Shown here piece by piece: positions 1 through 6,394 of a stretch of 6,394 bases of DNA. The position numbers were made by a program, and so were the translations under genes. The notes under the pieces were generated by a model. The model did no database searches. It was not told where the DNA came from and saw only the letters and a program-made list of their open reading frames with translations. Position 1 is the stretch's first letter; every line of letters begins with the position of its first letter. The stretch is from CAZQEZ01 sp964592475 (lineage in GTDB: Bacteria; Bacteroidota; Bacteroidia; Cytophagales; Cyclobacteriaceae): assembly GCA_964592475.1 (NCBI GenBank), contig CAZQEZ010000210.1, positions 1-6,394 of the forward strand. The letters run 5' to 3'.

Positions 1-1
1 A

Positions 2-2599
2 GACCTGGATAGCATTTTTGTCACAATTTCTAAGGATAGTTACACGATTGAGTCTATCGCTCGCAAATTACAGGAACAAACCAAGCTTCATTTTTCCATT
101 GATGAGAGAGGATATGTATTTATTACCAAAGATATAAACATCAGAACTTCTTTACCAATGGGGTTTTTTGATAAGAATGTTGATAGTATTGTGTATGATG
201 ATGTGACAGCATTAGATTATTTTGAGCAAAAGCAAGAAAGTAATAATAATAGTTTGGAAAACAAACTGATAGTGGTTGGTACTCAAAGCAGCTCTCCTAA
301 ACCCGGTAAAGTTAATCTGGCGGGTTATGTAAAAGATGTAACTTCCGGAGAATCTGTAATTGGTGCCCAGGTATATAAGGAAAATCCTTTGATAGGGGTT
401 GTTACGGATCAATTTGGCTATTATTCAATTACGCTACCCAAAGGTCGATATGAGCTTATATTTAAAAGCATTGGTATGAAAAATACGCTTAGGCAAGTGA
501 TGCTCTATGAAAATGGTAAGCTAAATGTAGAGATGGAAGAGGATGTGGTTGCTTTGAGAGAGGTAATAATAGAATCGGAAAAAGATGTAAATGTATCAGG
601 GATGCAGATGGGACTGGAGAAAATTGATATCAAAACTATTAAACAGATTCCCACCGCTCTAGGAGAGATGGATATTTTGAAAGTAGCGCTTACTTTACCC
701 GGCGTGCAAACTGTAGGAGAAAGTGCCACCGGATTAAATGTAAGAGGAGGTGCTACCGACCAAAATTTGATTTTGCTTAATGACATGGTTATTTACAATC
801 CTGCTCATTTATTTGGTTTTTTCTCGGCTTTTAATCCTGATATATTGAGCAGTGTAAATCTTTATAAAAGCGGAATTCCTGCAGAATTTGGTGGCAGATT
901 ATCTTCAGTGCTTGAAGTATCTACACGCGACGGAAATAAAAAAGAATTATCAGGAAGTGGAGGATTAGGTTTGGTGACCAGTCGACTTACGCTGGAGGCT
1001 CCAATCATAAAAGATAAACTTTCTTTGATAGTCGGTGGGCGTACTACCTATTCTGATTGGATATTAAAAGAACTACCTAATAGCAATTTTAGCAATAGTT
1101 CAGCGTCTTTTTACGATACTAATTTGCATTTAAGTTATGATGTAAATGAAAAAAACAGCATATACGCTTCCGGTTATATAAGCAAAGATGGTTTTAGATT
1201 AAACGCTGACACACTTTTTGGTTACCAAAACCAAAATGCTGCTATCAAATGGAAGCATGTATTCAAAAATAAGTTTTACGGGGTTTTATCAGCAACTTAC
1301 AACAACTACCGCTACGATATTTCCAGTAAAGCCAATCCTGTTAATAGCTTTGACATGGATTATCAAATTAACCAGTCTGATGTAAAACTTGATTTCAACT
1401 ATTTCCCGGATTCTAAACATACGATAAAATTTGGGGCCACCGGAATACTGTATAATTTAAATCCCGGCAGTTTTTTGCCTGCAAGCAATGAGTCATTGGT
1501 ATCTCCTTTACAGTTGCAGCAAGAAAGGGGCGTTGAAAGTGCCCTTTACATAAGCGATCAATATGAAATAAATAGAAGACTTTCATTATATATGGGGCTA
1601 CGTTATTCAATGTTTCATAATTTGGGCCCCAGGCAGGTTTATTCCTACCCGAATGATGTAAGCAAAAGTGTAAGTAATATTCAAGACACTACTAGTTATG
1701 GTGCTGGTGAAATTATAAACCAATATGGTGGCCCGGAATTTAGGTTTTCACTACGATACTTATTAACAGCTGATGCTTCTATAAAACTCAGTTATAATCG
1801 AATGAGACAATACATCCATATGTTAAGCAATACTGCTGCTATATCACCTACGGATACCTGGAAGCTCAGTGATAGTCATATTCGTCCTCAAGTGGGTGAT
1901 CAATATGCCATTGGTTACTTTAAAAATTTTAAGAATAATACCATTGAAGCTTCCGTGGAGGCTTATTATAAAACAATGGATAACTTCCTGGATTTTAAAA
2001 GCGGTGCTGTTTTATTTTTAAATCCTGCTATCGAAACTGATATTATCAATGCTTATGGCAAAGCGTATGGATTAGAATTAATGCTAAAGAAAATGACAGG
2101 GAAACTTAATGGATGGGTCAGCTACACCTATTCTCGCTCCTTGGTACAAATCAACCAGCCTGAAACTGGAGATGTGATCAATCAAGGGGAGTTTTTCCCT
2201 AGTAATTTTGATAAGCCGCATGATTTTACGTTAGTAGGAAATTATAGATTCAGCCGTCGATTTTCATTTTCTCTTAATTTTACTTACAGTACTGGTAGGC
2301 CAATTACACTGCCCCAAGCAATATATGACTATGAGGGCGCTAAAAGAATTTACTATTCTGATAGAAACCAATATAGAATACCAGATTATATGCGCGCTGA
2401 TATAGCTTTCAATTTAGAAGGAAATCATATCGTTAAAAAGTTGAACCACAGCAGTTGGACATTGGCAGTGTATAATCTTTTGGGCAGACGCAACGCGTAC
2501 TCAGTATTTTTCGATTCGAGCGATGGAGTAGTCAATGGTTATCAATTATCCATATTTGGCCAACCGATACCAACTTTAACCTGGAACTTTAAATTTTAA
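2..2599 (+). CDS. TonB-dependent outer-membrane receptor with STN-like and carboxypeptidase-regulatory-like N-terminal domains (5' truncated by window edge)
   Basis: The reading frame is open from base 2, so the ATG at 158 is internal (it codes the M of the string SLPMGFF) and the true start with its signal peptide lies left of the window. The 52 codons before 158 read like the second half of an STN domain (TIESIARKLQEQTKLHFSID, then GYVFITKD). A carboxypeptidase-regulatory-like beta-sandwich follows at about 308-547 (LAGYVKD, GAQVY, TDQFGYYSITLPKGRYEL). A TonB-box-like stretch LREVIIES lies near 554-577. The plug spans about 626-931 (LPGVQTVGE, NVRGGATDQNLILLND, FGGRLSSVLEVSTRDG). The rest is a 22-strand-type barrel region rich in alternating aromatic residues, ending in a terminal Phe (WNFKF), as outer-membrane barrels do. 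The family imports or binds a ligand at the outer membrane using TonB/ExbBD energy; the ligand is not deducible. It is the first visible gene of a run with the DUF4249 lipoprotein. The sequence departs from classical SusC, and no SusD follows. The family call is very secure. Confidence 0.95.
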   Translation, partial: DLDSIFVTISKDSYTIESIARKLQEQTKLHFSIDERGYVFITKDINIRTSLPMGFFDKNVDSIVYDDVTALDYFEQKQESNNNSLENKLIVVGTQSSSPKPGKVNLAGYVKDVTSGESVIGAQVYKENPLIGVVTDQFGYYSITLPKGRYELIFKSIGMKNTLRQVMLYENGKLNVEMEEDVVALREVIIESEKDVNVSGMQMGLEKIDIKTIKQIPTALGEMDILKVALTLPGVQTVGESATGLNVRGGATDQNLILLNDMVIYNPAHLFGFFSAFNPDILSSVNLYKSGIPAEFGGRLSSVLEVSTRDGNKKELSGSGGLGLVTSRLTLEAPIIKDKLSLIVGGRTTYSDWILKELPNSNFSNSSASFYDTNLHLSYDVNEKNSIYASGYISKDGFRLNADTLFGYQNQNAAIKWKHVFKNKFYGVLSATYNNYRYDISSKANPVNSFDMDYQINQSDVKLDFNYFPDSKHTIKFGATGILYNLNPGSFLPASNESLVSPLQLQQERGVESALYISDQYEINRRLSLYMGLRYSMFHNLGPRQVYSYPNDVSKSVSNIQDTTSYGAGEIINQYGGPEFRFSLRYLLTADASIKLSYNRMRQYIHMLSNTAAISPTDTWKLSDSHIRPQVGDQYAIGYFKNFKNNTIEASVEAYYKTMDNFLDFKSGAVLFLNPAIETDIINAYGKAYGLELMLKKMTGKLNGWVSYTYSRSLVQINQPETGDVINQGEFFPSNFDKPHDFTLVGNYRFSRRFSFSLNFTYSTGRPITLPQAIYDYEGAKRIYYSDRNQYRIPDYMRADIAFNLEGNHIVKKLNHSSWTLAVYNLLGRRNAYSVFFDSSDGVVNGYQLSIFGQPIPTLTWNFKF

Positions 2600-2606
2600 A
2601 GTGATG
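2597..2606 (+). promoter_or_regulatory. Translational coupling junction, receptor stop to DUF4249 start
   Basis: The receptor stop TAA (2597-2599) is followed by one A, then GTG (2601) and ATG (2604) in the same frame. No Shine-Dalgarno-like purine motif is present; the region before the start is A/T-rich, as is usual in Bacteroidota. The spacing leaves no room for a promoter or terminator, so the downstream gene is most likely translated from the same mRNA by ribosomes finishing the receptor. This is inferred from spacing only. Confidence 0.6.
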
Positions 2607-3728
2607 CGAAAAATTAATTTTCTATATTATATTTTAATCTTAGCTTTATTCTATAATTGTATTGACCCATACAATCCTCCGGAAATTACAGCCGACAGAT
2701 CATATCTTGTAATTGATGGAAACTATTTAGCTGGAGAGGTTTCACAAGTGAAATTGTCACTGACTCAAAATCTCAATGAGGATACAGAAACATCATTAAT
2801 AGCTGGGGCATTAGTCGAATTAGAGGATAAAAATAAAAAGTCTTTCAAATATGATGAATCTTTGCCTGGCATATATCAACTACCGGCAACTGATATCCCT
2901 TTAAACACCCTTGTTCGCCTTAAAATTGTTTGGCAAGGACAGCAATATTTATCGCAATACGTTCCTGTTGTACCATCTCCTGAAATTGACAGTGTGAATT
3001 ATACTGTAGAAGATGATGGAATTCAATTTTATGTAACTACTCATGATCCTGATAACAATACCAAATACTATCGTTGGCGATATTCAGAAACCTGGGAGCT
3101 TACATCAGCCTTTTCATCAAATTTTGTTTACGATAACGGTGAAATTAAGAACCGAACTGATAATATCTATACTTGTTGGAATTATGAAGATTCAAAAGAA
3201 ATTTACGTGAGCACTTCTGATAATTTAGCGCAGGATGTAATTTATCTATTCCCGCTGCACAAAGTGTCAGCAAATTCTCAAAGTCTTAGAATTAAATATA
3301 GTGTATTAGTTGAGCAATATGCCCTTACACGAGAAGCATACAACTACTATAAAGAATTAAAAAATAACACTGAAAACCTGGGTACCCTTTTCGATCCGCT
3401 TCCTTTTCAGCTTAATGGTAATTTTACCAACACCAGTAATCCTGAAGAGCCTGTAATTGGTTATTTTTATGCTGTAAATCCCACTCGCAAAAGAATATTT
3501 GTTACACCAAATGATCATGATTTTTTTATACGAAATAACTTGACTACAACTTGTGAATTGGATACAGTTTTAACAGCAAATGTACCTCAGGAGGCGGTTT
3601 CGAAGCTTATTGTTTCAGAGTACTACAGTGAGTTTGGCCCTGATGTTTTAGGATATTTGATGGCTTCACCCCGATGTGTAGATTGTAGGTATAGAGGCAC
3701 TAATATAGAACCGGAATTTTGGCAATAA
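2604..3728 (+). CDS. DUF4249 family lipoprotein, partner of the upstream TonB-dependent receptor
   Basis: The 374-residue product starts with MRK, a hydrophobic stretch (residues 5-16) and Cys19 in the context LFYNC, which reads as a lipoprotein signal peptide. The mature protein would begin CIDPYNPP. I chose ATG 2604 over the in-frame GTG at 2601 because it is the better start codon and adds nothing to the signal peptide. The family is recognisable throughout: SYLVIDGNY (33-41), YYRWRYSETWEL (155-166), TCW (190-192), YSVLVEQYALTREAYNYY (232-249), NTENLGTLFDPLPFQLNGN (255-273), EEPVIGYFYA (281-290) and KRIFV (296-300). The C-terminus CVDCRYRGTNIEPEFW (358-373) contains a Cys-x-x-Cys pair. Full length is normal for the family. 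DUF4249 has no established biochemical role. Its place next to a TonB receptor suggests a surface or periplasm-facing lipoprotein that helps ligand capture, but that is inference. It overlaps the next gene by one base. Confidence 0.92.
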   Translation: MRKINFLYYILILALFYNCIDPYNPPEITADRSYLVIDGNYLAGEVSQVKLSLTQNLNEDTETSLIAGALVELEDKNKKSFKYDESLPGIYQLPATDIPLNTLVRLKIVWQGQQYLSQYVPVVPSPEIDSVNYTVEDDGIQFYVTTHDPDNNTKYYRWRYSETWELTSAFSSNFVYDNGEIKNRTDNIYTCWNYEDSKEIYVSTSDNLAQDVIYLFPLHKVSANSQSLRIKYSVLVEQYALTREAYNYYKELKNNTENLGTLFDPLPFQLNGNFTNTSNPEEPVIGYFYAVNPTRKRIFVTPNDHDFFIRNNLTTTCELDTVLTANVPQEAVSKLIVSEYYSEFGPDVLGYLMASPRCVDCRYRGTNIEPEFWQ

Positions 3729-3730
3729 TG
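3726..3730 (+). promoter_or_regulatory. TAATG stop/start overlap between DUF4249 gene and MG2/plug gene
   Basis: The stop TAA of the DUF4249 gene (3726-3728) shares its last A with the ATG (3728-3730) of the next gene. Such an overlap is a classic sign of coupled translation and of co-transcription. It also decides the start: a TTG nine bases upstream (3719) is in frame, but it would only add three residues before the charged MEK start of a normal signal peptide. Confidence 0.7.
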
Positions 3731-6073
3731 GAAAAAACAATAATTGCAGTTATCTTTTACTCCCTATTTTTTGGCTATACTGTTAAAGGCCAGGAGGCTC
3801 AGCTTAACAACATAAGCAAGTCACTTCATGAATTTAGTGCTAATAACCTAGTGGAGAAGCTATATGTACATACCGACCGGGAAACCTATCTGGCTGGTGA
3901 AACCATTTGGTATAAATTCTATTATATTGACGGCTTTGTTAATATGCCGTTAGACATGAGTAAAGTTGCTTATTTGGAGCTTTTAGATAAGAATAATAAA
4001 CCTGTTTTGAATATAAAATCTTCGTTGATTAACGGAAAAGGTGACGGCTCTTTATTCATTCCAGTCGATATAAAATCAGGAAATTATTTACTACGGGCTT
4101 ATACAAGTTGGATGCAAAACAACGCGCCTGAATTTTATTTTCATAAGGAAGTGCAAATAATCAATACTTTTAAAAGCTTAGGAAATATAGAAAACAATAA
4201 AAATGCAGAAGCTTCTTTACAAATTTTCCCTGAGGGGGGATACTTGGTAGAGGGCTTACCTGCCAATGTAGCTTTAAGCGTGCAACCTCAGGATCTTGCC
4301 GCCAAAGTTTCATTGGTTAAAAACAAAAACGATACCTTGAAATCATTTGGATTTAATAAGCAAGGTTTGGCTAAATTTAATTTTACGCCCCAAGAAAACA
4401 ACACCTATCAATTATTGTTGATCAATGATCACGACAATTTTCTAATAAATAAAGATTTAACCGTAAAAAAGACTGGTTATTCATTGGCCCTCAGCAAATA
4501 CGAGGATCAGGTAAAGATTAAAGTAAACACTAATTTAAATGTTCCTCTGGTCAACTTGGTCATTCATCATAATCAGCAAATAACGCATGCAAAAGTAGGA
4601 TTTTTAGAAGAAGGTGAAGTTGAATTTTTATTTAATAAGAAAGATTTAGCAGACAATTTATCTCACATTACAGTCTTCGATGTTGCCGGAGTTCCGGTAG
4701 CAGAAAGACTATATTACAAACCCGGTGAAAAGCAGTTAGATATTGACATTGTTACACCTTCTTTAAAATTTAAACATAGAGAAAAGGTACAGGTACAAGT
4801 AGCAACTTACGATGAAAAGCAAAATGCAATTGAAGCCAACCTTTCAGTTTCAATAAAGCAACTATTCGATTTCAGTAAAAGTAGTTTTACTGATATTCGG
4901 CAATACATGAATTTATCTGGCAACTTACCTGGTTTAAATTATGATTTTACAAGTTTGGATGAGAAGGAAATTGATTTGATCTTGCTTTCCGCGGGGTGGC
5001 GAAGGTTTAAATGGGAGGATGTTTTACGATCGACTCATGAAAATGAGATACAACACCAACCAGAGTTAAATGGTCATTTGGTAAAAGGGAAAGTATTAGA
5101 AAGAAAAAGCCAAAAGCCAGCCTCCTATATTAAGGCTTATTTATCAATTCCTGGTAAAAAGGCCCGGGTTTATGGTGGATTGAGTGACAAAAAAGGGAAT
5201 ATTTACTTTGAACCACATGATTTTTATCAAAAGAATCAAATTGTAGTCCAAACTAAAAATGATAGCCTGTATGAGTTATCTATTGAAAACCCGTTTTCTC
5301 AAGATTATGGCGTTTGGCAATGGTCCAGTTTTAATCTGGATGAGCAATTTGCAGATCAATTAAATCAACGTAACGTGAATGTGCAAATTCAGAACACCTA
5401 TTATGGTGATAAGTTTCGCAGATCGGTGTTGCCCGATGTTGATTCTGCTGGATTTTTTGGAGAGCCTGATGATACTTATTATTTAGATAATTATACTCGT
5501 TTTCCAACCATGGAAGATGTTATACGAGAATATGTGGTAAATGTTTGGCTGCGAAAAAATAATGAAGGTTACTATTTAATAGTTTATGATAAACCTAATA
5601 ATGATGTTTTCAGAAATAGCTCCATGGTTTTATTAGACGGTGTTCCTATTTTTGATTTTGATAAAATTATTGATTATGATCCCTTAAATGTACAGAAAGT
5701 AGATATAGCTAAAAGAAAGTATTTGCATGGTCTGCTGACTTGCGAAGGTATCGTTAGCTTTACTACTTATGATGGTGATTTGAAAGATTTTCCACTGGAC
5801 CCTCGTACTTTAATTATTAATTATCAGGGGCTACAAGCTAAAAGACAATTTTATGAGCCCGACCATGAGCTAATAGAAAAAGGCTTGCCTGATTTTAGAA
5901 CTTTATTATTGTGGCAGCCGGATTTGAATAGTAACAACGGGAAAGCTCACTTGCAATTTATAACTTCAGACCAACCGGGTAAATTTTTAATTGACATACA
6001 AGGAATGACTAAAGATGGACGTTTTGGCAGTAAAAAACTGGTAATTGAAGTAGGAGATAAGCAATTGAATTAG
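3728..6073 (+). CDS. Exported MG2-domain protein with C-terminal barrel-less TonB-plug-like domain
   Basis: The 781-residue product has a Sec signal peptide (MEK, hydrophobic residues 4-18, likely cleavage VKG|QEAQ after residue 21) and no lipobox Cys, so it is probably soluble in the periplasm or secreted. Residues about 42-148 form an alpha-2-macroglobulin MG2-like domain (EKLYVHTDRETYLAGETIWY, then SGNYLLRAYTSWM). The string IFPEGGYLVEGLPANVAL (166-183) is typical of this Bacteroidota family. Further macroglobulin-like sandwiches follow (KHREKVQVQVATYD, 349-362), then LILLSAGWRRFKWEDVL (417-433), and a carboxypeptidase-regulatory-like unit (VKGKVLERKSQKPASYIKAY, 452-471). Residues about 588-683 look like a TonB receptor plug (TMEDVIREYV, SMVLLDGVPIFD, GIVSFTTYDGD) but no barrel follows. 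The C-terminus (PDFRTLLLWQPDL, FITSDQPGKFLIDIQGMTKDG) resembles a final macroglobulin-type sandwich. There is no thioester motif; the only Cys is residue 672. The domain family is well known as unnamed Bacteroidota proteins; the function is unknown. It is co-transcribed with the receptor by position, so an accessory role is inferred. Confidence 0.85.
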   Translation: MEKTIIAVIFYSLFFGYTVKGQEAQLNNISKSLHEFSANNLVEKLYVHTDRETYLAGETIWYKFYYIDGFVNMPLDMSKVAYLELLDKNNKPVLNIKSSLINGKGDGSLFIPVDIKSGNYLLRAYTSWMQNNAPEFYFHKEVQIINTFKSLGNIENNKNAEASLQIFPEGGYLVEGLPANVALSVQPQDLAAKVSLVKNKNDTLKSFGFNKQGLAKFNFTPQENNTYQLLLINDHDNFLINKDLTVKKTGYSLALSKYEDQVKIKVNTNLNVPLVNLVIHHNQQITHAKVGFLEEGEVEFLFNKKDLADNLSHITVFDVAGVPVAERLYYKPGEKQLDIDIVTPSLKFKHREKVQVQVATYDEKQNAIEANLSVSIKQLFDFSKSSFTDIRQYMNLSGNLPGLNYDFTSLDEKEIDLILLSAGWRRFKWEDVLRSTHENEIQHQPELNGHLVKGKVLERKSQKPASYIKAYLSIPGKKARVYGGLSDKKGNIYFEPHDFYQKNQIVVQTKNDSLYELSIENPFSQDYGVWQWSSFNLDEQFADQLNQRNVNVQIQNTYYGDKFRRSVLPDVDSAGFFGEPDDTYYLDNYTRFPTMEDVIREYVVNVWLRKNNEGYYLIVYDKPNNDVFRNSSMVLLDGVPIFDFDKIIDYDPLNVQKVDIAKRKYLHGLLTCEGIVSFTTYDGDLKDFPLDPRTLIINYQGLQAKRQFYEPDHELIEKGLPDFRTLLLWQPDLNSNNGKAHLQFITSDQPGKFLIDIQGMTKDGRFGSKKLVIEVGDKQLN

Positions 6074-6275
6074 AAAATAAATATTGACTAATAATTTACC
6101 TTTTTCAATAATTCTGTTGTTAATTTCGGCTAAAAAGTAAAATTTGTCGGCCTTTGATTTTTTACAATGATTTTTTTATTTGATTGAAAAAACTTCTTTA
6201 AAATTTTCATTTTTAAAACTGGGGGTGTAACTTTAAAATAAATACAACTTTTTTACTAAAATAAATAAATATAAT
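6074..6275. other. A/T-rich intergenic region, 202 bases, end of operon
   Basis: This is the only real intergenic gap in the window, and it separates the three-gene run from a new lipoprotein gene. I saw no tRNA-like fold, no GC-rich hairpin followed by a T-run, and no open frame of useful size. Two A/T-only inverted repeats exist (TTTAAAA at 6197-6203 against TTTTAAA at 6211-6217; GTAAAA at 6137-6142 against TTTTAC at 6160-6165), too weak to call terminators. The spacing is consistent with a transcription-unit boundary, but a terminator could not be supported. Confidence 0.6.
6153..6182 (+). promoter_or_regulatory. Weak candidate Bacteroidota-type promoter for the lipoprotein gene
   Basis: TTTG at 6153-6156 and TTTATTTG at 6175-6182 resemble the Bacteroidota -33 (TTTG) and -7 (TAnnTTTG) elements. 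One base mismatches in the -7 element and the spacer is 18 bases, close to the usual 19 or so. Transcription would start near 6189 and leave a leader of about 87 bases before the ATG at 6276. The surrounding DNA is so T-rich that a chance match is quite likely. Confidence 0.25.
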
Positions 6276-6394
6276 ATGAAAGTTTCAATAAACCAGAATC
6301 CTCAGTTTTACTTACTTCTTACCTTGATTTTTTTATTATTTACACATTGTAATGATGATTTTTCTGATTTTCAAGATCAAGATATTAGCTTGAA
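6276..6394 (+). CDS. Putative lipoprotein, N-terminal fragment (3' truncated by window edge)
   Basis: Thirty-nine codons are visible before the window ends in frame. The product starts MKVSINQNPQ, then has a hydrophobic core (FYLLLTLIFLLF, residues 11-22) and Cys25 in the context LLFTHC, a plausible though non-canonical lipobox (Phe rather than Leu at -3). After the Cys the chain is acidic (CNDDFSDFQDQD), which resembles the acidic surface-export signals described for Bacteroidota lipoproteins. The ATG is preceded by an A/T-rich run (AATAAATAAATATAAT) with no Shine-Dalgarno motif, as is normal in this phylum. No domain can be recognised from so short a piece, so the function is unknown. The 202-base gap suggests it has its own promoter and is not part of the receptor operon, though read-through cannot be excluded. 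Confidence 0.75.
   Translation, partial: MKVSINQNPQFYLLLTLIFLLFTHCNDDFSDFQDQDISL

Noticed and set aside
158..160. ATG at 158 as the start of the receptor gene
   Set aside because: The frame is open upstream to the window edge with receptor-family sequence (FITKD, then SLPMGFF), and no signal peptide follows this ATG.
212..786. Minus-strand open frames opposite the receptor's N-terminal region (212-412 and 505-786)
   Set aside because: They lie opposite well-conserved receptor coding sequence, have no recognisable domain, and look like shadows of the plus-strand gene.
1413..1610. Minus-strand open frame opposite the receptor barrel
   Set aside because: It is short, without family similarity, and fully inside the barrel coding region.
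2601..2603. GTG as start of the DUF4249 gene
   Set aside because: The next codon is ATG, which gives an equally good lipoprotein signal peptide; the GTG would add only one residue.
3719..3721. TTG as start of the MG2/plug gene
   Set aside because: It would overlap the upstream gene by ten bases and add three residues before MEK; the TAATG-overlapping ATG is the simpler start.
2604..3728. SusD/RagB-type lipoprotein beside the receptor
   Set aside because: The conserved strings match DUF4249 (RWRYSETWEL, NTENLGTLFDP, CxxC tail), the predicted protein is shorter than SusD proteins, and no TPR-helical character is visible.
6197..6217. A/T-only inverted repeat (7-base arms, 7-base loop) as a terminator
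   Set aside because: The stem has no G-C pairs and no following T-run; such repeats are expected by chance in DNA this A/T-rich.

Overview
The window looks like chromosomal DNA of a low-GC member of the Bacteroidota, probably a Cytophagales-like environmental bacterium. The evidence is the gene content (a TonB-dependent receptor with a carboxypeptidase-regulatory-like N-terminal domain, a DUF4249 lipoprotein, and an MG2/plug-like secreted protein), the strong A/T bias, and start codons preceded by A/T-rich stretches instead of Shine-Dalgarno motifs. The phylum assignment is firm; anything below it is inference.

Layout: one tightly packed plus-strand operon fills positions 1 to 6073. The first gene enters from outside the left edge and ends at 2599. 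It encodes an outer-membrane TonB-dependent receptor with the second half of an STN-like domain, a carboxypeptidase-regulatory-like domain, a plug and a complete beta-barrel. Four bases after its stop, a 374-residue DUF4249 lipoprotein begins. The stop of that gene overlaps the ATG of the third gene by one base (TAATG). The third gene encodes a 781-residue exported protein that starts with an alpha-2-macroglobulin MG2-like domain and carries a barrel-less TonB-plug-like domain near its C-terminus. A 202-base A/T-rich gap (6074-6275) follows, with a weak Bacteroidota-type promoter candidate. The window then ends inside the first 39 codons of a new lipoprotein gene.

Working model (inference): the receptor and the DUF4249 lipoprotein form an outer-membrane uptake or surface-binding unit comparable to, but not homologous in its lipoprotein to, SusC/SusD. 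The third protein is an exported accessory whose plug-like domain resembles the receptor's own plug. The substrate cannot be read from the sequence. The STN-like remnant hints at FecI/FecR-type signalling, but no sigma or anti-sigma gene is inside the window. No RNA gene, CRISPR array, insertion sequence or phage feature was seen.
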